A DNA stretch of 64,000 bases from G963668605 sp963793625 (GTDB lineage: Bacteria > Acidobacteriota > Terriglobia > Bryobacterales > Bryobacteraceae): assembly GCA_963793625.1 (NCBI GenBank), contig CAWCAT010000028.1, positions 1 to 64,000 of the forward strand, written 5' to 3'. Positions 59,746 through 64,000 of this stretch are shown here, in pieces (the first letter of the stretch is position 1; the number at the start of each line of letters is the position of its first letter). A program made the position numbers and the translations under genes. Below the pieces are notes generated by a model that was not told the origin of the DNA, did no database searches, and saw only the letters and a list, made by a program, of their open reading frames with translations.

Positions 59746-60331
59746 ATGCGGAGCGCCGGTTTCGTGCTGGTCGGGGGCCGGAGTTCCCGGATGGGTCGCG
59801 ACAAGGCACTGCTTCCCTACCGTGGCGTGACACTCGCCGCTCACATTGCGTCGATCGTGCAGCAAGCGGCTGGATCCGCAACATTGGTTGGCAACCCCGA
59901 TCTTTACGGACACTTGGGGATTCCCATGATTGCCGATCTTTACCCGGGCGAAGGACCGCTGGGCGGGTTGATCACGGTTTTGAAAAACTCGCAAGCGGAC
60001 TGGAACCTGGTGCTGGCCTGCGACCTGCCGTCGTTGACAGTTCCTTTCCTCGAGTCGCTGCTCGCCGACTGCCGAGGATTGCACAGGCGACTGCCTGGTC
60101 CCCGTTTCGCCGGGTGGCCGGCTCGAACCGATGTGCGCCGTTTATCATAGCCGGAGCCGCGCATCGCTGGAAGCGATTTTCAACAGCGGCGTGCGCAAGA
60201 TGCAAACCGCCCTTGCAGAGCTTCGGACTGTTCACCAGCCCGTGGACGAGGCGCAATGGTTCCAAAACATGAACACGCCGGAGGAATGGGAAGCTCATCT
60301 GAGCGCGACTCCCGACGAATCAGCGCTATGA
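59746..60331 (+). CDS. mobA: Molybdenum cofactor guanylyltransferase, one frameshift
   Basis: The start SAGFVLVGGRSSRMGRDKAL is the nucleotidyltransferase signature of MobA (GGxSxRMGxDK). PYRGVTLAAHIASIV, DLYPGEGPLGGLITVL and VLACDLPSLTVPFLESLL follow, then a shift near 60085 into CLVPVSPGGRLEPMCAVYHS. The end ESAL overlaps the mlaF start as ATGA. It attaches GMP to molybdopterin to make the guanine-dinucleotide cofactor. No other moa/mob gene lies near. Confidence 0.85.
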
Positions 60332-61084
60332 CAGACAACTTTCCGCACTATATAGAATTCCGGCACGTGTATAAGACGTTCGACTACCCCGTTTTAGTCG
60401 ATATCAATTTTCACGTGGATGTGGGCGAGACGGTTGCGGTGATCGGAAGAAGCGGCGTCGGCAAGTCGGTCGCGCTGCAGCACATCATGGGATTCATGAA
60501 GCCGGATGAGGGCCAAGTGATTGCAGCGAATCAGGATATCACTCATATGCGTGAGCCGGAACTGCGCGCGATTCGCAAGAAAGTGACCATGGTTTTCCAG
60601 TCCGGCGCGCTGTTCGATTCGATGACGGTGGCTGAAAATATTCTATTTTCGATGGAGTTGCGCGAAGATTACGACTCTTCAAACAAGGAAAAAGTTGTGC
60701 GCGGCCTGCTAAACATGGTCGATCTCGGGGATTTTGCCGACAGTTACCCGACCAGCCTTTCCACGGGTTTCAAACGCTGCCGTGGCGATTGCCCGGGCTC
60801 TGGCTGCGCAACCGCAATGCATTCTCTATGACGAGCCGACCACGATGGTCGACCCGATCATGTCCGATCAATTGGGCAATTTGATGTTGCGCTTGAAAAA
60901 GCAGTTGGGGCTGACATCCGTGGTCGTCACGCATGACCTCGAGCTCATGCGCAAAGTGGCCGACAAGGTGGTTGTGCTGTTTGAGGGGAAAGCAATCTAC
61001 TTCGGCCCGGTGCCGGACCTGGACAAATCCGAACATCCGCACATACAGGAATTCCTGGCAATGGACCGCGTAGATCTGGATTAG
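60328..61084 (+). CDS. mlaF: ABC transporter ATPase, Mla (MlaF) type, frameshifted
   Basis: ATG 60328 starts IEFRHVYKTFDYPVLVDINF. Walker A is GRSGVGKSVALQHIMG, the Q-loop MVFQSGALFDSMTV, and Walker B ILYDEPTTMVDPIMSDQL with the glutamate; the H-loop is VVVTHDLELMRKV. The signature is changed: LSTG where LSGG is usual. One break near 60780 separates it from AVAIARALAAQPQ. MlaF powers phospholipid trafficking between the membranes. No mlaE or mlaD lies in the window. Confidence 0.82.
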
Positions 61085-61085
61085 G

Positions 61086-61124
61086 CCGCGGACGGGGGCA
61101 GAGTTCAACTGCACACGTCCGCGG
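61086..61124. terminator. Inverted repeat between convergent mlaF and fasciclin genes
   Basis: CCGCGGAC at 61086-61093 and GTCCGCGG at 61117-61124 are perfect complements around a 23-base loop. They lie between two converging stop codons. There is no T tract, so its role as a two-way terminator is uncertain. Confidence 0.4.
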
Positions 61125-61137
61125 TGGTTGGGAAGAG

Positions 61138-61399
61138 TTACTTGGGCAGAATCACAGAGTCGATTACGTGAATCACGCCGTTTGAAGTGACTATGTCAGT
61201 CTTGACGACGTGGGCCTTGTCGACCATAACTTTGTCACCCATCATTGAAATTGCGTCGAGCCCTGAACAGTCTTTGCGGACTTCAGTTTGACCACATCGG
61301 CAGCCATCCTGCGGCAATCGCAGTGTCAACGATATCTTTTTCCTGCGCCATCAAAGTGGAACCTGACAGAGCTGTGGTTACAAGCAGAAACTTCTTCAT
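61138..61399 (-). pseudogene. Fasciclin (FAS1) protein with internal deletion and frameshift
   Basis: ATG 61399, behind AGGAGACACC, gives a signal peptide (KKFLLVTTALSGSTLMAQ) and then KDIVDTAIAAG, the normal FAS1 start. The next readable piece is MAADVVKLKSAKTVQG, which in FAS1 domains belongs about 60 residues further on, after the TVFAPTD segment. The tail GDKVMVDKAHVVKTDIVTSN and GVIHVIDSVILPK is normal. So the whole middle of the domain is missing around 61305. FAS1 proteins are secreted adhesion-type proteins. The copy is either truncated in life or collapsed in assembly. Confidence 0.7.
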
Positions 61400-61475
61400 T
61401 GGTGTCTCCTCTTTCCGTAGGCTTTTTGATAAACCTTCAGACGCCCATAGGATGCGGACGCTGCGGCAGGGAGGA

Positions 61476-62681
61476 TTATTTTTTTTGATCTTCGGCGGAA
61501 ACGCCAGTCACGCGACGCTGCAGCAACCTATTGGCCTCTTCTAGGTTTCTGGCGCGCGTGCGCTCAAACAGGACGTCCTCTTTCGCGCTGTCCAGGCTTT
61601 CCTGCAATGAGGCCGTCCTGCGCCGAAGGTCCTGCAATTCGGTCGATTGCGCGAGCGGTTGACCAAGGAAGCGCGTTGATTGCAGTACTCCCGGCTTGCC
61701 AGGCTGTTGAAACATCATGCGGACACTGACGTCGGCTCCGCTGCGCTGGTATGTGAAGGTTCCGCCGCGCAGATCTTCCGGTGTGAGAGTCTTCTCCGTC
61801 ATTCGGCCATCGTCGGAGATCGCCAGGGTGGCGCTCTTTGTATCGCGCAGCGCCTCATTCGACATATCCCATTCGATGCGCAGTTGATTGCTGATTTCAG
61901 TGACCTTGAGCGCCGAAACCTGTGTCTTCGGCAACACTCGTGGCAGGCCCGCAATGGCTCCGGCCACCAGCAGCAGCGCCAGCGCCAGGACTGTGAGCAG
62001 CACCCAACGCAAACTGTGACTACGTGCAATTGCCGCAGAGAACGGGCCGGGAAGCTTGCTCTCTGGCAACTGCACTTGCTGAAGTCGTGGACCAGGCTCG
62101 GCAACGATGATTTGCTCAGGCGCGCTTACTGATCCACTGCTGGGAGGAAGCAGTAGAAACTCGCGGTAGCAGGCTTCGTTGTGCACAGTGCCGTCATGCT
62201 CCCGAAAGAAGAAGCCCGCCATCGTCGGCCGTTGAAACGAGGGACGGATCATCAGCACCACTTGCCATGGTTCTGGAAAATACCGTTTGTAGATCTCAAG
62301 CGGCGCGTCCGACAGAACGATGTTCCGCCGCAGAGTCGACTGCGTCCAGCCTACCGGGACGAGCCCTCTCAATTTCGGATCACTGCTGGCGGATTGAATC
62401 AGCCGTTTCAGATTGAGTTCATCCACTGGACCGAGCGCAAGCCGGGAAGCGTCGGCCTGTTCCAGCGTAAGCGGGCGCCATGCCTGGATCCGAACGAATT
62501 CGCCTCCATGCTTCCCGAAGAGAATACCGCCCGTTTCGGCGCCGACACCAGAACCGCGCTGAAAGGCCGCGGTTACAGCTGCGCCGATGCTGTCCAGCAC
62601 GCTACGCGAGTACTCTATGAGCAGGGCATGACCATCAGCTTTCCATGAGCCGTACTCGAAAGCGTCGTCGATGGGATTCAT
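61476..62681 (-). CDS. JAB/MPN-like domain protein with membrane helix and coiled coil
   Basis: An intact 401-residue protein. The N-terminal domain has GAETGGILFGKHGGEFV, matching the E-x-GGxLxG start of JAB proteases, and further on LVPVGWTQSTLRRNIVLSD. There the two metal histidines of the HxH box seem replaced, while the S-x-x-D-like end remains. It is therefore probably inactive as an isopeptidase. After EPWQVVLMIRPSFQRPTMAG comes a membrane helix (VLLTVLALALLLVAGAIAGL), an outer beta domain, and a C-terminal coiled coil (SLQESLDSAKEDVLFERTRA). Function unknown. Confidence 0.6.
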   Translation of the reverse strand: MNPIDDAFEYGSWKADGHALLIEYSRSVLDSIGAAVTAAFQRGSGVGAETGGILFGKHGGEFVRIQAWRPLTLEQADASRLALGPVDELNLKRLIQSASSDPKLRGLVPVGWTQSTLRRNIVLSDAPLEIYKRYFPEPWQVVLMIRPSFQRPTMAGFFFREHDGTVHNEACYREFLLLPPSSGSVSAPEQIIVAEPGPRLQQVQLPESKLPGPFSAAIARSHSLRWVLLTVLALALLLVAGAIAGLPRVLPKTQVSALKVTEISNQLRIEWDMSNEALRDTKSATLAISDDGRMTEKTLTPEDLRGGTFTYQRSGADVSVRMMFQQPGKPGVLQSTRFLGQPLAQSTELQDLRRRTASLQESLDSAKEDVLFERTRARNLEEANRLLQRRVTGVSAEDQKK

Positions 62682-62709
62682 TGAATTGTTTCCCCGAGGC
62701 CTGAAGGCA

Positions 62710-63141
62710 TCAGAGTTGCGATGAGGTTCCTTCTTCTACCGAGTTCTCGTCCAGCGGCTCCAGCAAGTGATAGTAGTACGTCACTGCGCCCATCGCGATG
62801 ATGATCGTGAAGGCCAGGGCAGCCCAACGCGCGCTGATGCGATTCCACGGGTTTCGCTGTGTCAGAGACGCGGACAGGAAACGCGCCACGCTCCAGGCAA
62901 AAGCTCCCGGTAAAGCCAGTTTCCAGTACCACGCGGTTACATCGAAATGCCCCGCTCCACCTACCATGTACCATCCAGCCATTCCTCCGAACAGCGCAAT
63001 CAAAAAGACTAGAGCTACGCCTAGCCGGACCACGACCTCAGCCACATCGAGTCGAACATTTTGGTCGCCGGATGTTGCGCTGGTAGTGTGAACGGACTTA
63101 GCGGAGTCTCCGGTACCCGGCCTGTCATCCATCACGCCCAT
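62710..63141 (-). CDS. Three-helix membrane protein of unknown function
   Basis: An intact 143-residue protein. A polar threonine/serine N-terminus precedes helices VVRLGVALVFLIALFGGMAG, LALPGAFAWSVARFLSAS and AALAFTIIIAMGAVTYYYHL, and an acidic tail (EPLDENSVEEG). No family recognised. The neighbouring JAB-like gene starts 28 bases downstream in the same direction and may be its partner. Confidence 0.5.
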   Translation of the reverse strand: MGVMDDRPGTGDSAKSVHTTSATSGDQNVRLDVAEVVVRLGVALVFLIALFGGMAGWYMVGGAGHFDVTAWYWKLALPGAFAWSVARFLSASLTQRNPWNRISARWAALAFTIIIAMGAVTYYYHLLEPLDENSVEEGTSSQL

Positions 63142-63238
63142 TTTTCAAGTTGAGACTGTATTCACAAGCGTATCATCCTAACGCCAGATTTGAAACGCAT
63201 GCCTGGGATCTTCCGGACTCACATATACTACTGCTGAG

Positions 63239-64000
63239 ATGCAACTAACACGCCGTAATGCGATTGAGGCCGGGCTGGCCGTTTTGGTGAGGCCTTTGGG
63301 AGCTGCGGGGCCTGCCCTCGAGATCGACTGCGCCTTTCCCGGCGGGAACATCATTTTGGACGCTGTCGAAGGCGACGCAGTGCACCTTCACCAGGATCTC
63401 AGGGACACCAACAGAGATTGGTTCTACTGGTGTTTCCGGGTTCGCGGCGCAGCGGGGCGGACGCTACTTTTCCGCTTCACCCGCAGCACCGCGATAGGCC
63501 TCCGAGGACCGGCTGTAAGCACGGACGCCGGCAGAACCTGGAGTTGGCTCGGTCTGGAGGATGAAACGCGAAAGTCGTTCCGGTATAGCGTGCCGCCAGG
63601 CGCGGCTGAAGTCCGCTTTTGTGTCACGCTGCCGTACCTGGAGTCACATTGGCGGGCTTTCGCCGCCAGGCACGCGAGCAATCCCGCATTTAGGCAGTCA
63701 GTGCTTTGCACCTCACAAAAAGGCCGGCCGGTCCAACTCGCCGAAATCGGTAGGCTAACCAAAAACAACTTGCGTGTACTGCTGACGGCGCGGCATCACG
63801 CCTGCGAAAGCATCGCAAGCTTCGAGTTGGAAGGATTTCTGGAACAGGTGCTGGCTGACGACAGTACAGGCCGATGGCTGCGGACACACGTCCACTTCAC
63901 TGTAGTTCCATTCATGGACAAAGACGGCGTGGAGGATGGCGATCAGGGTAAGAATCGCCGCCCTCGCGACCATAATCGGGATTATGCAGGTGAGAGCATA
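63239..64000 (+). CDS. M14-family zinc carboxypeptidase with Tat signal, 3' end cut by the window
   Basis: From ATG 63239 the frame is open for 254 residues to the window edge. The N-terminus QLTRRNAIEAGLAVLV has the twin-arginine form. A beta-sandwich of the type found before cytosolic-carboxypeptidase-like M14 domains follows (residues 30-135, FYWCFRVRGAAGRTLLFRF). The zinc motif is TARHHACESIAS, with H187 and E190 in H-x-x-E spacing. Then VVPFMDKDGVEDGDQGKNRR and DHNRDY, near the usual substrate-binding arginine. The second zinc histidine and the catalytic glutamate lie beyond the edge. Confidence 0.75.
   Translation, partial: MQLTRRNAIEAGLAVLVRPLGAAGPALEIDCAFPGGNIILDAVEGDAVHLHQDLRDTNRDWFYWCFRVRGAAGRTLLFRFTRSTAIGLRGPAVSTDAGRTWSWLGLEDETRKSFRYSVPPGAAEVRFCVTLPYLESHWRAFAARHASNPAFRQSVLCTSQKGRPVQLAEIGRLTKNNLRVLLTARHHACESIASFELEGFLEQVLADDSTGRWLRTHVHFTVVPFMDKDGVEDGDQGKNRRPRDHNRDYAGESI

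Noticed and set aside
1..64000. CRISPR arrays, insertion sequences, phage genes
   Set aside because: No evenly spaced direct repeats, transposase or integrase motifs were seen on either strand.

Overview
The window looks like a chromosomal stretch of an acidobacterium, most likely near the Solibacter/Bryobacter group. This rests on gene content: Oar-like TonB-dependent receptors with an N-terminal carboxypeptidase-regulatory domain, a GWxTD-domain protein, a DUF4139 protein, free STN peptides, membrane regulators that join a helix-turn-helix to a propeller-like domain, and moderately high GC. No rRNA, tRNA, phage, insertion sequence or CRISPR array was seen. About half of the genes (roughly 36 of 66) are interrupted by one or more one- or two-base shifts, including ones a cell cannot lose (prs, ispE, rplY, pth, murJ, lipA, lnt, ligA). 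I therefore read most breaks as sequence or assembly error and annotate each gene across its whole span, naming the breaks.

Layout. 0-8.1 kb: the end of a polyphosphate glucokinase, a DUF4139 protein, a large TonB-dependent receptor, TrpB2, a HAD phosphatase and UbiX. 8.1-13.7 kb (plus strand): a 45-residue basic peptide, the NfeD/slipin membrane pair, a SPOR protein, LipA and Lnt. 13.8-16.8 kb: a degenerate GGDEF protein, a PilZ protein, a tiny one-helix membrane protein on the other strand, RfbD and an FkbM methyltransferase. 16.9-23.1 kb (minus): an SH3 lipoprotein, ManA, AspC, CoaD, a sugar isomerase-like TIM barrel and a Tat-exported Gfo/Idh oxidoreductase. 23.1-30.1 kb (minus): a long housekeeping run acyP-apt-ispE-prs-rplY-pth-rpsF-rpsR-rplI followed by a HEAT/SEC-C protein.

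30.1-35.8 kb: two plus-strand unknowns, then a minus-strand surface cluster of GWxTD protein, outer-membrane barrel protein and separate STN peptide, with a good sigma-70-type promoter upstream. 35.9-39.8 kb: three tandem paralogues, each a cytoplasmic HTH, one membrane helix and an outside domain with a DxDGD calcium-type loop, separated by single bases. 39.9-49.5 kb: a zinc-ribbon coiled-coil protein, MurJ, an M20 dipeptidase, small membrane proteins, LigA, a YegS-type lipid kinase and a PfkB sugar kinase. 49.5-54.5 kb: five tandem paralogues of an exported TPR protein, one with an internal deletion, plus a possible TPR relic between two of them. 54.6-64 kb: a transglutaminase-like protein, DeoC, a ROK glucokinase, cell-wall enzymes (AMIN amidase, lytic transglycosylase), MobA, an Mla-type ATPase, an internally deleted fasciclin protein, a JAB-like membrane protein and the start of a Tat-exported M14 carboxypeptidase.

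The parts that stand out are the HTH/propeller triplet, the TPR quintet and the GWxTD-barrel-STN cluster. All three are paralogous or surface-linked families whose function is not established from sequence.
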